A stretch of 64,000 nt of DNA, taken from the NCBI RefSeq assembly GCF_013248905.1, contig NZ_JABRVS010000001.1:2914001-2978000 (forward strand), in the 5' to 3' direction. Position numbers and translations under genes: made by a program. The notes below the pieces were generated by a model. That model did not search any database and was not told where the DNA came from. It was given only the letters and a program-made list of their open reading frames with translations. Below, one piece after another: positions 44,779-53,160 of this stretch (position 1 is the stretch's first letter; the number at the start of each line of letters is the position of its first letter). Source of the stretch: Shewanella sp. VB17. GTDB taxonomy: Bacteria; Pseudomonadota; Gammaproteobacteria; Enterobacterales; Shewanellaceae.

Positions 44779-44792
44779 TTGATCTAGATCAA
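44779..44792. promoter_or_regulatory. Perfect FNR/EtrA box
   Basis: TTGATCTAGATCAA is an exact TTGAT-N4-ATCAA palindrome. It lies 47 bases before the lipoprotein start at 44839 and 204 bases before ccoN on the other strand, so it could control either or both. Confidence 0.8.
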
Positions 44793-44838
44793 CCTACTCA
44801 ATAGAATGCATGATAATTTTAATTAAAGGTAAATACTT

Positions 44839-45300
44839 GTGCGGTTTGTCAAACTTCTCTCTAAATATCGATATTTCCAGCCATTAATCATTGCCTTTTT
44901 ACTGGTAAGCTGCTCACCAGCCCCCCTAAAGCCTATTATTGCGACGATAAAAGATGACTCACTGTGCCAGTTTACTCAAGGCTATTGTGAGCAAACGGTT
45001 GATGATGTCATCATTAAACTGCTTATTACACCTATAAATACCCCGAGCGAAAAACCATTAACGGTTAATTTAATGAGCTCAGAGATAATCAGCGACATAA
45101 ATATCCGCATCGAAGGCAGAGATATGTTTATGGGGATTATCCCAATAGTGTTAAATCGTATTACTGATTATCAATATGGTGGACAATTAATATATGGCTC
45201 GTGCAGTAGTCATTACATGGTGTGGCGCGCGATAGTCTCTTTTACTTTACGTGGCCAAACCAAGATTGTTATATTTGATTTCCTTGCAGATAATGAATAA
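44839..45300 (+). CDS. Hypothetical lipoprotein
   Basis: A 153-residue protein with a hydrophobic N-terminus ending in the lipobox LLVSC (Cys at about residue 25), then a Pro-rich linker and a beta-rich domain with several Cys (SLCQFTQGYC, YGSCSSHYM). I do not recognise a named family. Start is GTG at 44839. The adjacent FNR box and ccoN suggest oxygen control and perhaps a link to respiration; this is inference. Confidence 0.65.
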   Translation: MRFVKLLSKYRYFQPLIIAFLLVSCSPAPLKPIIATIKDDSLCQFTQGYCEQTVDDVIIKLLITPINTPSEKPLTVNLMSSEIISDINIRIEGRDMFMGIIPIVLNRITDYQYGGQLIYGSCSSHYMVWRAIVSFTLRGQTKIVIFDFLADNE

Positions 45301-45363
45301 ATCCATCTAAAAAAACAGACTAAGCCATATTGAGGCGTAAAATGGAATAAACCTCACAATAAC

Positions 45364-46929
45364 CTAGTCATGCAATTCCTCTTTAAGCGTATTAAACACT
45401 TCTATGTTTTCTATAAATAACTTAAGTAATCTGGGATCAAAATGGGTGCCAGATCCTTCTTCCATAACCTTTAAGACTTCGTCTAAAGGCCAAGCTGGTT
45501 TATAGCAACGAGCATGAGATAGCGCATCAAACACATCTGCAATAGCGACTATTCTTGCAAAAATATGAATGTCCTCTCCTTTTATACCTGAAGGATAACC
45601 AGAACCATCATACTTTTCATGGTGTTGTAGTGCGATAATGCTTGCAGCTTTTAAAATAGGTCTTTCCGATTTGGCTAAAATTTGATGCCCTACTTGAGGA
45701 TGTTGGCGCATAATGCTCCATTCTGCTGCATCTAACTTGCCCGCTTTTAATAACACTGCATCAGGAGTCGCAATTTTACCGATATCATGCATAGGTGACG
45801 CATGTTTGATTAACTGTGCATCTTGTAAATCCATCCCTGCAATCAATGCTAACTCGTAACAATAGGCAGACATACGCTTGACATGATTTGCAGCTTCTTT
45901 TGAACGACTTTCTACCACATCACCTAAACGTAAAATTAATTCAGATTGAGTATCCTCAACTTCTTTATTAAGTAATAAATTTTCAAAGGCAACACCAACA
46001 TTAACAGCAAAAATATCAATGAGTTGTTTATCAAGATCATCAATGTGATTGATGCCATCCATGTACATTAAGTTTATCCAACCTGTTTTGGCCGGGAAAT
46101 AACCCACAAAACAGTCTTTTTCATAAAGGCAGTTTTTTTCTGCCAAGGCCTGTAATAATTTTTGTTTAATGTTATCGGGGACTGTTTTGTTATGATAGTC
46201 TGCATATTGGCCTGTTCCTGCCAATACATGAAGTTCATTGGCATTGACTTGATCGCTCATCGTATCAATTGAATTACAGGATAAAAGTAAGGTTTCACTG
46301 TCGAAATTGAGCAGGGTGGCAACTTGAGTCAATAAGCCATCAGCAAAATGATGTAGGGTACGCAGCTCAAATAAACCTGAGGTTGCTTTCACCACTCGCT
46401 CAAGGCCTTTTCTGTGTCTAATTTGGGTCTCTTTAGCTTCCTCAATTTGTATAATATCTCGATACGACCTCAAGGCACTGTAAACGCTGGTAACAAGTTT
46501 TCTAGAATCGAGCTCTGCTTTCGCTTTGTAATCATTAATATCATAATTAACGATCACATCTTCTTCTGGTGCTTGCCCAGGCTGGCCTGTTCGTAATATC
46601 AGGCGTATTGCACTATTTTTATGATCTTCTCTTATCCAACGCACTAATTCTAAACCTGCGTGATCGCTTTCCATGACCACATCAACGAAAGCCATGGCGA
46701 TGTCATTTTCTTTAAGTAATACCTGTCTAGCTTCCTCACCGCTATACGCGTTAACGAATTCTAACGTACGGTTATCTAACTTAAATCTTGATAATGCGAG
46801 CTTAGTTACTGTGTGCACATCTGGCTCATCATCAACGATGAGGATCTTCCAAGCCGGCCCAAAGTTTTCTTCAACGACCTTTTTTTTACCTGAAAATAGC
46901 GGGCTCTTCTTTGCTATATTGCTCAGCAT
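45364..46929 (-). CDS. Response regulator: receiver, DUF3369 and HD-GYP c-di-GMP phosphodiesterase
   Basis: A 521-residue cytoplasmic signalling protein. The receiver domain (about 28-150) has VDDEPDVHTV, the phospho-Asp in AFVDVVME and the KAKAEL lysine. DUF3369, a GAF-like sensor, spans about 170-315. The HD-GYP domain (about 330-500) has HDIGKIATPD, QHHEKYDGSGYP and ADVFDALSH, all metal and catalytic residues intact, so it should degrade cyclic di-GMP. No histidine kinase gene is adjacent. Confidence 0.93.
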   Translation of the reverse strand: MLSNIAKKSPLFSGKKKVVEENFGPAWKILIVDDEPDVHTVTKLALSRFKLDNRTLEFVNAYSGEEARQVLLKENDIAMAFVDVVMESDHAGLELVRWIREDHKNSAIRLILRTGQPGQAPEEDVIVNYDINDYKAKAELDSRKLVTSVYSALRSYRDIIQIEEAKETQIRHRKGLERVVKATSGLFELRTLHHFADGLLTQVATLLNFDSETLLLSCNSIDTMSDQVNANELHVLAGTGQYADYHNKTVPDNIKQKLLQALAEKNCLYEKDCFVGYFPAKTGWINLMYMDGINHIDDLDKQLIDIFAVNVGVAFENLLLNKEVEDTQSELILRLGDVVESRSKEAANHVKRMSAYCYELALIAGMDLQDAQLIKHASPMHDIGKIATPDAVLLKAGKLDAAEWSIMRQHPQVGHQILAKSERPILKAASIIALQHHEKYDGSGYPSGIKGEDIHIFARIVAIADVFDALSHARCYKPAWPLDEVLKVMEEGSGTHFDPRLLKLFIENIEVFNTLKEELHD

Positions 46930-47063
46930 TAGACAACCTCTACAATGTAATTAAATTTTATCCCCGTTCATTGAGTGTAGACAATGTTTAAGGTAGTGGA
47001 AAATAGTAAACAAAATAAAACGCGAATTGCCTTGATAAGATGCGTAAGTTCACTAGCATTAGT

Positions 47064-47078
47064 TGATAATAATTCTCA
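47064..47078 (+). promoter_or_regulatory. Fur-like box
   Basis: TGATAATAATTCTCA matches the 7-1-7 Fur consensus TGATAAT-N-ATTATCA at 14 of the 15 positions. It lies about 48 bases upstream of the small Cys-rich gene. Confidence 0.6.
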
Positions 47079-47125
47079 TTTGGGTGTAAAATCCAATGAG
47101 CGCCATTATTCTTAAAGGTTAAATT

Positions 47126-47407
47126 ATGCAAACGACTCACATTAATCTTGCTATTTCAGCCGAAAAGCTTGCCAAGTTAATTCAATCTGGTGATGTATGT
47201 GCAGCAGATTTCCGTTGTCTGGATCAGGCCTCAAAACAAAAGGTATGGCAACTCTGTTTATTGTGTTGTAGTAATCGAGTGGGATGTCTACAGTCCTGTA
47301 ACTCAAGTTGTGCTGGATCAGAATGTAACTCATCTGATCCCAGTATAAATAGTCAGCAAGTTGGTGACATTATGAGTGCGCCCAATAAATGGACTAACAT
47401 CATTTGA
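47126..47407 (+). CDS. Small cysteine-rich protein, probably iron-regulated
   Basis: A 93-residue protein, not assigned to a known family. The first half is a helical segment (ISAEKLAKLIQSGDVCAADFRCLD, split here by eye) and the second is rich in Cys: WQLCLLCCSNRVGCLQSCNSSCAGSEC, with spacing that could bind metal. AAAGG precedes the ATG. A Fur-like box in the promoter suggests induction on iron starvation. A zinc or iron-sulfur ligand role is possible but unproven. Confidence 0.6.
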   Translation: MQTTHINLAISAEKLAKLIQSGDVCAADFRCLDQASKQKVWQLCLLCCSNRVGCLQSCNSSCAGSECNSSDPSINSQQVGDIMSAPNKWTNII

Positions 47408-47544
47408 TCCATGAACACCAGAATTGTTTAAATGGCATAAAAACCATGACACAACAAAGTGATCACTGTTAAAATCAATCACCTAGTTGAATATCCAACG
47501 AGAAACGCTTCTTGGCGGTTTCCGTCTTTTATTATTGAGCACTT

Positions 47545-48837
47545 ATGAAAATGCCGCCTGTTTTACCCTTATTTGAATCTGCATTGCACATTCAAGAGGG
47601 AAACAGCCATATCAATCAATACATCACCCAAATCAGTATTAGCCAAGTTACAGATGCAGGACTGTTATATGAGCACGCAACTGAACTACTTTACGAACAG
47701 AAAAATAATGAAAATAGCTATAAAGCTTATCGCAGTGAACTGACCACTTTTTTTCATTGGTGTTTTGATATTGCTAAAAAATCAGCGGCTGGTCTATCAA
47801 GACGAGAAATAGCCCGCTATCTGGATTATTGTCAACATCCGCCAATTGAATTAATTGGCTTTTTTAATGTTGCCCAGTTTAAATTAGATAAAGAATTGGG
47901 GCGTAGAATGCCTAATGATGCATGGCGACCTTTTGTTGGTAAAAAGAAACTAGGTGAAAAGCTGCCCTATGCATTGAGCGAAAATGCATTAAAAACCAAG
48001 GTCGCTATCCTTTCTTCTTTTTATAGCTATTTAATGAGTGAAGACTTTTGTGAACGAAACCCAGCACAGGCATGGATGAATCACAGTCGTTTTTCGTCAA
48101 AGAAAAAATATCAGCTCAAAACAGAAGAGGGCAGCATGCTGTCATTTAGTGAGCTGCAATGGTCTTATGTTATTTCGACGGTAGAACAGCTTGCCAGAGA
48201 CGACCCAGAGTTTCATCAACGGAGTTTATTTTTAATCAAACTCGTGTACTTTTGTTATCTCAGAATATCAGAGGTGAGTGCAAGAGTAGGCTACACCCCC
48301 GTAATGGACCAATTTAGACAAGACAGCCAAACAGGAATATGGAGTTTTTATATACCACAAAGTAAAGGGGGCAAGCCTCGTTCTGTGGCAATATCTAAAG
48401 GGTTACTGTCCGGAATAGTCGAATATCGACGTTTTCTTAAACTCCCAGATTATCCTACGCCAGGAGAACATCACCCCTTGTTTATTCGTCATCGCGCGGC
48501 GGGTAGAGGCAGAGAAGTGGGCAATATTAATGCCAATTTAGGTATACGCCAGGTACGAGAAGAAATAGATAACATAATCGAAGACGCGGCGAACAAAATA
48601 GAAAGTGATGGCTTAATCGAAGACGCCCATCAAATGCGCAAGCTGACAGCACACAATATACGCCACACAGGGATCACCCATGATATTAATATCAATGGAC
48701 GTCCGCTGTCGCATGTTCAAGCCGATGCTGGGCACGAAAGTATCGATACCACATCACAATATTTGCATACATCACAGATAGAGCGGCATCAAAGTGCACA
48801 GAATAAACCACTGGATCATTTACAAGGAATAGAATAA
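47545..48837 (+). CDS. Tyrosine-type site-specific recombinase near dif
   Basis: A 430-residue integrase-family protein. The N-terminal core-binding part includes SYKAYRSELTTFFHWCF; the catalytic part has the first Arg in CYLRISEVSA, a Lys in SKGGKPRSV, HNIRHTGITHDI with His and Arg, GHESIDTTSQYLH with His and the nucleophile Tyr. It is longer than XerC/D (about 300) and unlike the Cre-type enzyme at 35465. It stands 1.4 kb from dif and may belong to an element that exploited the terminus. Confidence 0.85.
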   Translation: MKMPPVLPLFESALHIQEGNSHINQYITQISISQVTDAGLLYEHATELLYEQKNNENSYKAYRSELTTFFHWCFDIAKKSAAGLSRREIARYLDYCQHPPIELIGFFNVAQFKLDKELGRRMPNDAWRPFVGKKKLGEKLPYALSENALKTKVAILSSFYSYLMSEDFCERNPAQAWMNHSRFSSKKKYQLKTEEGSMLSFSELQWSYVISTVEQLARDDPEFHQRSLFLIKLVYFCYLRISEVSARVGYTPVMDQFRQDSQTGIWSFYIPQSKGGKPRSVAISKGLLSGIVEYRRFLKLPDYPTPGEHHPLFIRHRAAGRGREVGNINANLGIRQVREEIDNIIEDAANKIESDGLIEDAHQMRKLTAHNIRHTGITHDININGRPLSHVQADAGHESIDTTSQYLHTSQIERHQSAQNKPLDHLQGIE

Positions 48838-48917
48838 CGAGCTCGCGCTTTATACCAACTGCATTAAGTCATCGTTCATTCAGCGGGAATTCAAAGCCCT
48901 GAAGGCAAGGGCTGTAT

Positions 48918-49112
48918 TTGCTCCTGCAATACAGACATTCTCCCCATCAATCCTCCCTCATTTTTAGCCTAACACAGCGCCCCACAGAATCAGATAAAAC
49001 CGCTATCGGAAATGCGACTATCTTTAGAACAGGCAGACTAAAACGCTTAGATGACAGGAAGATGGTCGCCAAAGAACTTGATGTTCCCTTAAGTGAGCTG
49101 CTCAGTGAATAA
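48918..49112 (+). pseudogene. Possible remnant of an XRE-type regulator
   Basis: A 64-codon frame whose second half (FRTGRLKRLDDRKMVAKELD, then VPLSELLSE) reads like the end of a Cro/C1-type HTH domain. There is no ribosome binding site and no helix-turn-helix upstream, so it is probably a fragment. The surrounding 48838-49256 holds no other gene. Confidence 0.3.
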
Positions 49113-49256
49113 AAAGTAGGCTTGAACCACTGGATTTTGTCGAGAGAAACGATATTACAGGGGAGGTGAGAAGGGGAAATTTGAAAACATGATCTTTTAA
49201 ACTATTGTGAAAGTAACCTATGCTTATTTAAAATCGGAATTAAGAATGGAAAACAA

Positions 49257-49397
49257 TTGGAACGGACAATCATCTTTATGTTTGGCCAAATAGTCTCAGT
49301 ATTATTTATCATCGTGAGTAATAAGACCGAGATAAAATGGCTCACTAATGTTCAGCAAGAACACAGCAAACGGATAGCCAAGCTAGAAGAAAAATAG
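49257..49397 (+). CDS. Small membrane protein, copy 1
   Basis: A 46-residue protein with one N-terminal helix (FMFGQIVSVLFIIV) followed by SNKTEIKWLTNVQQEH and a charged end. It is clearly paralogous to the minus-strand gene at 51215-51367 (SNKT.IKWLTN.QQ.H.. RI.KLE). The start is taken as TTG at 49257, which aligns with the start of the other copy. The function is unknown; such genes occur with dif-linked elements. Confidence 0.55.
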   Translation: MERTIIFMFGQIVSVLFIIVSNKTEIKWLTNVQQEHSKRIAKLEEK

Positions 49398-49582
49398 CCA
49401 CCAAAAGTTATGATGTGCTAATGCCGATAAGTGTCATTATCGGCATTAGATTTAACAAAATTTATCTGTTCAAAAGGAGAAAATAAAAAGTCCACAGCGA
49501 CCACTGTGGACTTTGTTCTATTAATGGATGAGTTAACTAAGGATTAATTAACTCATTAAAAGCCTAGTTTAATTTATCCGTT

Positions 49583-49642
49583 CTGAGAATGTTATTTTCG
49601 TTTATTAGAATGTTATTTTCGTTTATTTCTGACTTTTTCTGC
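49583..49642. repeat. Direct repeat A with a 21-bp tandem duplication
   Basis: The 21-bp unit 49586-49606 is repeated exactly at 49607-49627 and followed by 15 more bases (49628-49642). The same arrangement with a single unit recurs at 50332-50370. The repeat includes the stop and last codons of the minus-strand gene at 49613. Confidence 0.85.
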
Positions 49643-50068
49643 ATAAACCAATTCAGGTGCAACAATCGGGGATAGCTTAACTTTCTGAAGTGTCTTAATC
49701 ATCTCGTCAATTTCTTCCCGTATTGCCTTAGCTTCATCATCGCTGCGGAGTTCAGCAACTTGAACTCTTAACTTTTGGCGCTCAACGCGATCGAGTCGGT
49801 TAAATTGTCTATCGTAAAATATCTTCATGAGTTCACTGGGTGCAAAGGTGAGTTTGTCATAAGGGGTAAAAAGTCGACCATTAACGAACTTGAAGCCATC
49901 CCATTCTTTAGTTTTTGGGATTGAACGTTGGTATAGGTCAACATATTTATCAACCCAAGACGGACAAGATAAACTCCACCAATTTCTTACTGTTCTTTCT
50001 GTTACATCAAAATGAATGCTAGCGCTATGTGAATCCAATTTATCGAATCCATTGTTAAACTGACTCAA
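49613..50068 (-). CDS. Phage-type HTH protein, DUF3653-like
   Basis: A 151-residue protein with an N-terminal helix-turn-helix (SASIHFDVTERTVRNWWS) and a central DGFKFVNGRLFTPYDKLTFAPSEL segment like the 'W..W....G.LY.P.G....P' module of DUF3653 proteins of dif-integrated phages, then a long charged helix. Probably a regulator of a former dif-linked element. Its 3' end is duplicated on the other side of dif. Start at 50068 lies about 200 bases from dif. Confidence 0.6.
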   Translation of the reverse strand: MSQFNNGFDKLDSHSASIHFDVTERTVRNWWSLSCPSWVDKYVDLYQRSIPKTKEWDGFKFVNGRLFTPYDKLTFAPSELMKIFYDRQFNRLDRVERQKLRVQVAELRSDDEAKAIREEIDEMIKTLQKVKLSPIVAPELVYAEKVRNKRK

Positions 50069-50265
50069 AAACCAACGTCTCGTTTTTGGTTGCAGTAGGT
50101 GAAAACTCCTTTTCTTTAGTCTTTTTAGTCATATTGCAACCCTCAAGAATTCCTTTTTGTTATAAGGCTCCTTATTTGCAAAAGTGCATAAAACAAAGCA
50201 CTCAATACAAATTATTCCTAACATGCTCAAAAGACCACTTTTCACCATAGTTGGAAATATCTTCC

Positions 50266-50293
50266 AGTGCGTACAATGTATATTATGTTAAAT
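50266..50293 (+). other. dif: Chromosome dimer resolution site dif
   Basis: A 28-bp site with XerC arm AGTGCGTACAA (50266-50276), centre TGTATA (50277-50282) and XerD arm TTATGTTAAAT (50283-50293). Centre and XerD arm are identical to E. coli dif and the XerC arm matches at 7 of 11. XerC and XerD, activated by FtsK, would resolve chromosome dimers here. It lies in a gene-free gap flanked by phage-type genes. Orientation given is XerC to XerD. Confidence 0.92.
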
Positions 50294-50298
50294 AGCGC

Positions 50299-50721
50299 AT
50301 GCATAAGCAGTTCGTTAATTTCACTACCTTCCTGAGAATGTTATTTTCGTTTATTTCTGACTTTTTCTGCTCTAACTCTGGTACTAAATTTAAATGCCTC
50401 TTTAATGATGACCATAGATTGATATGTGGTTTCTTTAATGTAAATAAAGCAACGGCCTATCGTTGGATCAACGCTGGACAACCTACCAATAACACAGCAT
50501 TACGTTTATTAGATATTGCCGCTATATATTCAGTGGCAGAATTATCACGCCCATTTGATGTTCTACCGAATGAAACTGATGTAATGTGTGAACAATTAGG
50601 ACGAGTACCATCAGCTGATAAGCAAATGAGCCAACCACGACTCTTTAAACCATGGCGAGATCGAGAACCTGACTTTGTAAAAGAGTTTAATAAAACGCGC
50701 TCCTCTGTGAAATCTGGTTAG
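50299..50721 (+). pseudogene. Chimeric/5'-truncated HTH protein
   Basis: Residues 1-24 of this 140-codon frame are the antisense of repeat B and so not an original N-terminus. From about residue 25 on it is protein-like, with a helix-turn-helix (GFFNVNKATAYRWINAGQP, NTALRLLDI) of the type seen in dif-phage regulators and a C-terminal PRLFKPWRDREPDF. The natural start has probably been lost through the duplication. Starts 6 bases after dif. Confidence 0.5.
50332..50370. repeat. Direct repeat B, right of dif
   Basis: Identical over 39 bases to repeat A with one 21-bp unit instead of two (50335-50355, then 50356-50370). It contains a copy of the 3' end of the DUF3653-like gene, although no such gene continues here. 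Marks a recombination junction. Confidence 0.85.
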
Positions 50722-50789
50722 TTTTCGCTAGTCAGTACGCCAGAAATCACACAGATTTACAACTAGTCCCCTTAATGTTTGAAGGACTA

Positions 50790-51152
50790 TTACTTAAATT
50801 TGAATGTAAGTGATACTGATACACCGAAACCTATATTGATAGTAAATCCTGATATTTCAATATGTGGGTTATCCTTATACTTTTCCTTAAGACTTGCTAA
50901 TCCCTTGATAAGTTTAGGAATATTCTCATTTACATATTCGACTACGTCTGTTCCCATTGACTTCATCTCTATATGACCGTCATGAATAGTTCCAACCTTA
51001 ATATTCCCTTGTATTGCGGCTAAGTCCTCGCTTATTGATTTATATGTTTCTTCTTTCGTTATTGCTTTGTATGTATCTTTTTTCGTTTCTGCATTAAGAC
51101 CATAAGATAAAAATGAAAGTAACACACCAACAGCTAAGTTTTTTATAAACAT
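50790..51152 (-). CDS. Small exported hypothetical protein
   Basis: A 120-residue protein with a signal peptide (NLAVGVLLSFLSYGLNA) and Lys/Glu-rich helical middle (TYKAITKEETYKSISEDLAAI), ending in a beta-rich tail with alternating residues (FTINIGFGVSVSLTFKFK). No family recognised. AAGGAA precedes the start. Located among the dif-linked accessory genes. Confidence 0.6.
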   Translation of the reverse strand: MFIKNLAVGVLLSFLSYGLNAETKKDTYKAITKEETYKSISEDLAAIQGNIKVGTIHDGHIEMKSMGTDVVEYVNENIPKLIKGLASLKEKYKDNPHIEISGFTINIGFGVSVSLTFKFK

Positions 51153-51214
51153 TTAAATATTCCTTTAAAATAAATGATCGAAAACTAACTATAGGTGAAT
51201 GTAAAAAAACAGCT

Positions 51215-51367
51215 CTAGCCGGCTTTTTTATCTTCCAGTTTCACTATTCTGGTAGCGTGGTCTTGCTGAATATTAGTGAGCCATTTGATGTCTGTTTTAT
51301 TGCTGACAATGATAACAGCGACTGAGACAACTTGAGTAAACAGAAATAGCATTGTCTTTTCATCCAT
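51215..51367 (-). CDS. Small membrane protein, copy 2
   Basis: A 50-residue protein (MDEKTMLFLFTQVVSVAVII, then VSNKTDIKWLTNIQQDH) with one membrane helix and a charged tail. Paralogue of the plus-strand gene at 49257. A strong GGAGG 8 bases upstream decides ATG 51367 over an in-frame start at 51430. The two copies are inverted about dif. Confidence 0.7.
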   Translation of the reverse strand: MDEKTMLFLFTQVVSVAVIIVSNKTDIKWLTNIQQDHATRIVKLEDKKAG

Positions 51368-51591
51368 TTTGCGGCCTCCAACGTAAGCTTTTATCGTGCT
51401 TACGTTCATTTCTGACCGATTCCCACGCACCCAACCACCCCGATTGCAAGCACGCTCGCACTTTGTTGGCTAACAACCGCATCGCCCACCGTTACCAGTG
51501 CGTTGACTGCGTCTGGATGTATTTACACTCGAAGCACCAAAAGAGAGACTCATCTGTAAAAAATTCTGAAGGCCTGCCGCATTTTGAGTAA
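51352..51591 (+). CDS. Possible small zinc-ribbon-like ORF
   Basis: A 79-codon frame with CKHART and further on YQCVDCVWMYL, a Cys pair spacing that could bind zinc. The start overlaps the opposite-strand small membrane gene and there is no ribosome binding site. Weak candidate, kept because of the CVDC motif. Confidence 0.25.
   Translation: MSFHPFCGLQRKLLSCLRSFLTDSHAPNHPDCKHARTLLANNRIAHRYQCVDCVWMYLHSKHQKRDSSVKNSEGLPHFE
51380..51406. repeat. Inverted repeat upstream of small membrane gene copy 2
   Basis: AACGTAAGC (51380-51388) and GCTTACGTT (51398-51406) with a 9-base spacer, just upstream of the GGAGG of the gene at 51215-51367. Could be an operator or an mRNA hairpin. Confidence 0.45.
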
Positions 51592-51792
51592 ACTCCTGCA
51601 AAGCACACCGGATACTATTGTAAGTACTACTTGGTATTATAAGTCTCCTTTTTTATTATTTTAGTTAGGTACTATTTTGTCAGTATGCCGTAAATTGTCG
51701 TCGAATTGTTCTTATATGCAAACATTCACTTTAAAATAGGTACTAGAGCAGCTCATCATTTATGTGTAAGCTACTCTATTTGTTGAGTTCAA

Positions 51793-52446
51793 CTAATGCT
51801 TTTGTGATGTTTTATCTCGAGATGCAAGCTGACTTGTTGGTGTCATAAAATGATTATAGGCTTTCATGGCCCGGTTAATGGGATCTGAGCCTCCAGCTAA
51901 TACCGCCCCCGTAAACACAATATCAAGGATCATAAAAAAGGTCTTTTGATAGCCTGACAAAGCTGAAGCATCAAGAATATTCCCAATAATCCTTACACCA
52001 ACAAATGCTAACAACATACCGATCCCCAAACCTAGCCATTTAGACATCATCCTTGAATGTGCTCGGTATCGGGCTCTTTCTTTTTCAATGTTTTCTAATT
52101 GTTCAACTAAGTGGTTATAGTGCTCAGATTTTAACACTGCTGTCGATTGAGGCTGCATTTGAAGGTATTTTTCAACGGCTAATTTTCTGTTATTGATATT
52201 TCTATCTAGCTCATCAGCCCCTGCACTTCTCCATGCAGATAAAAACACTTCAATTGCCCTTTCTACAAACAATGAGAGCAAAATAAGAGTTCCCAGTAAT
52301 GATGCGGTATTCGCCAGACTGGTATCATCAATTTTTACATTTATCGGCTCAATTTTCCATGCTAAAACCAGGATAATAATAACGGTTAATATTCCCCAGA
52401 ATCGGCTGTATTTTATCTGATTGATCATGTGTTCCCTTTTATTCAT
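51793..52446 (-). CDS. Hypothetical membrane protein
   Basis: A 217-residue protein with about four helices: two N-terminal (FWGILTVIIILVLAW; SLLGTLILLSLFVERAIEVFL), a charged coiled-coil-like loop (about 95-125), and two C-terminal (LGLGIGMLLAFVGVRIIG; FFMILDIVFTGAVLAGG) with a conserved-looking GGSDPINRAMKAYNHFM end. No function known. AAAGGGAACAC precedes its second methionine (residue 7, about 52428); the start is uncertain. Confidence 0.65.
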   Translation of the reverse strand: MNKREHMINQIKYSRFWGILTVIIILVLAWKIEPINVKIDDTSLANTASLLGTLILLSLFVERAIEVFLSAWRSAGADELDRNINNRKLAVEKYLQMQPQSTAVLKSEHYNHLVEQLENIEKERARYRAHSRMMSKWLGLGIGMLLAFVGVRIIGNILDASALSGYQKTFFMILDIVFTGAVLAGGSDPINRAMKAYNHFMTPTSQLASRDKTSQKH

Positions 52447-52479
52447 CTGCGATTTACACTAAAAAAGCACCATGCAACT

Positions 52480-53136
52480 TTAACGGTTAAGGGCAGCAAG
52501 TTCCTTTTCAACTGCATCGACAACGGTCTCTGGCTGGCTTAAATACTGGGAGTGGTCGATAAAAATTCCTTGGTCATCAGCTATGATTAACAAGGCGGGA
52601 AAGGCAGTTGTGGCTATCATGTCTTGAACTTCTTCAATATCTGCCAACACAAATTCAGCTTCGCTGCTTAATTCATCTCTAAAGACTTTCTTTGAAGGTG
52701 ATAACTTAAACGCTTCAATAAGGTCGTTAAAGTCCGGTTTACAATTAAATGCATTCCCTTCAATAAAATGTGATTTTTGCAATGCATTTAATACGGGCAG
52801 CAGTTTATCAGGCTGTTTAGTCTGCATCCAAGCCATTAAGTTGGCCGTTTTTAAGGAATCCTTAGGACTATTTACATAGCGCATATGTTCTTTGCCAAAT
52901 TTAACGGGACTTAGCGTTAATATCGCCTCGACCTGCTCTTGGCCTGCTGCATCAGAACCATTGAAATGGGCACAATGCATCAAGTGAATCGCCATCTCAG
53001 GATAAGCCTGACTAAGGGCATTAACCAAAGGGGTCGCGGCATAACTCCACGGACAATGAGAATCGTAGATAAAATAAAGTGAAAGTGTCAAAGGAGCTGA
53101 AGTCGGTAGCACTGGTGTCAATAAGTCGGTGATCAT
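52480..53136 (-). CDS. DsbA-family thioredoxin-fold protein
   Basis: A roughly 218-residue protein of the DsbA-like/FrnE-like group. The N-terminal strand LYFIYDSHCPWSYAATPLV carries CPWS, a single-Cys version of the CxxC active site, followed by the DsbA helical insertion and a cis-proline in TTAFPALLII. No signal peptide, so likely cytoplasmic, with glutathione-dependent or isomerase activity possible. The start is uncertain: ATG 53136 or 53160, neither with a clear ribosome binding site. Confidence 0.8.
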   Translation of the reverse strand: MITDLLTPVLPTSAPLTLSLYFIYDSHCPWSYAATPLVNALSQAYPEMAIHLMHCAHFNGSDAAGQEQVEAILTLSPVKFGKEHMRYVNSPKDSLKTANLMAWMQTKQPDKLLPVLNALQKSHFIEGNAFNCKPDFNDLIEAFKLSPSKKVFRDELSSEAEFVLADIEEVQDMIATTAFPALLIIADDQGIFIDHSQYLSQPETVVDAVEKELAALNR

Positions 53137-53160
53137 TGAATCGCATCTTGTCAAAAACAT

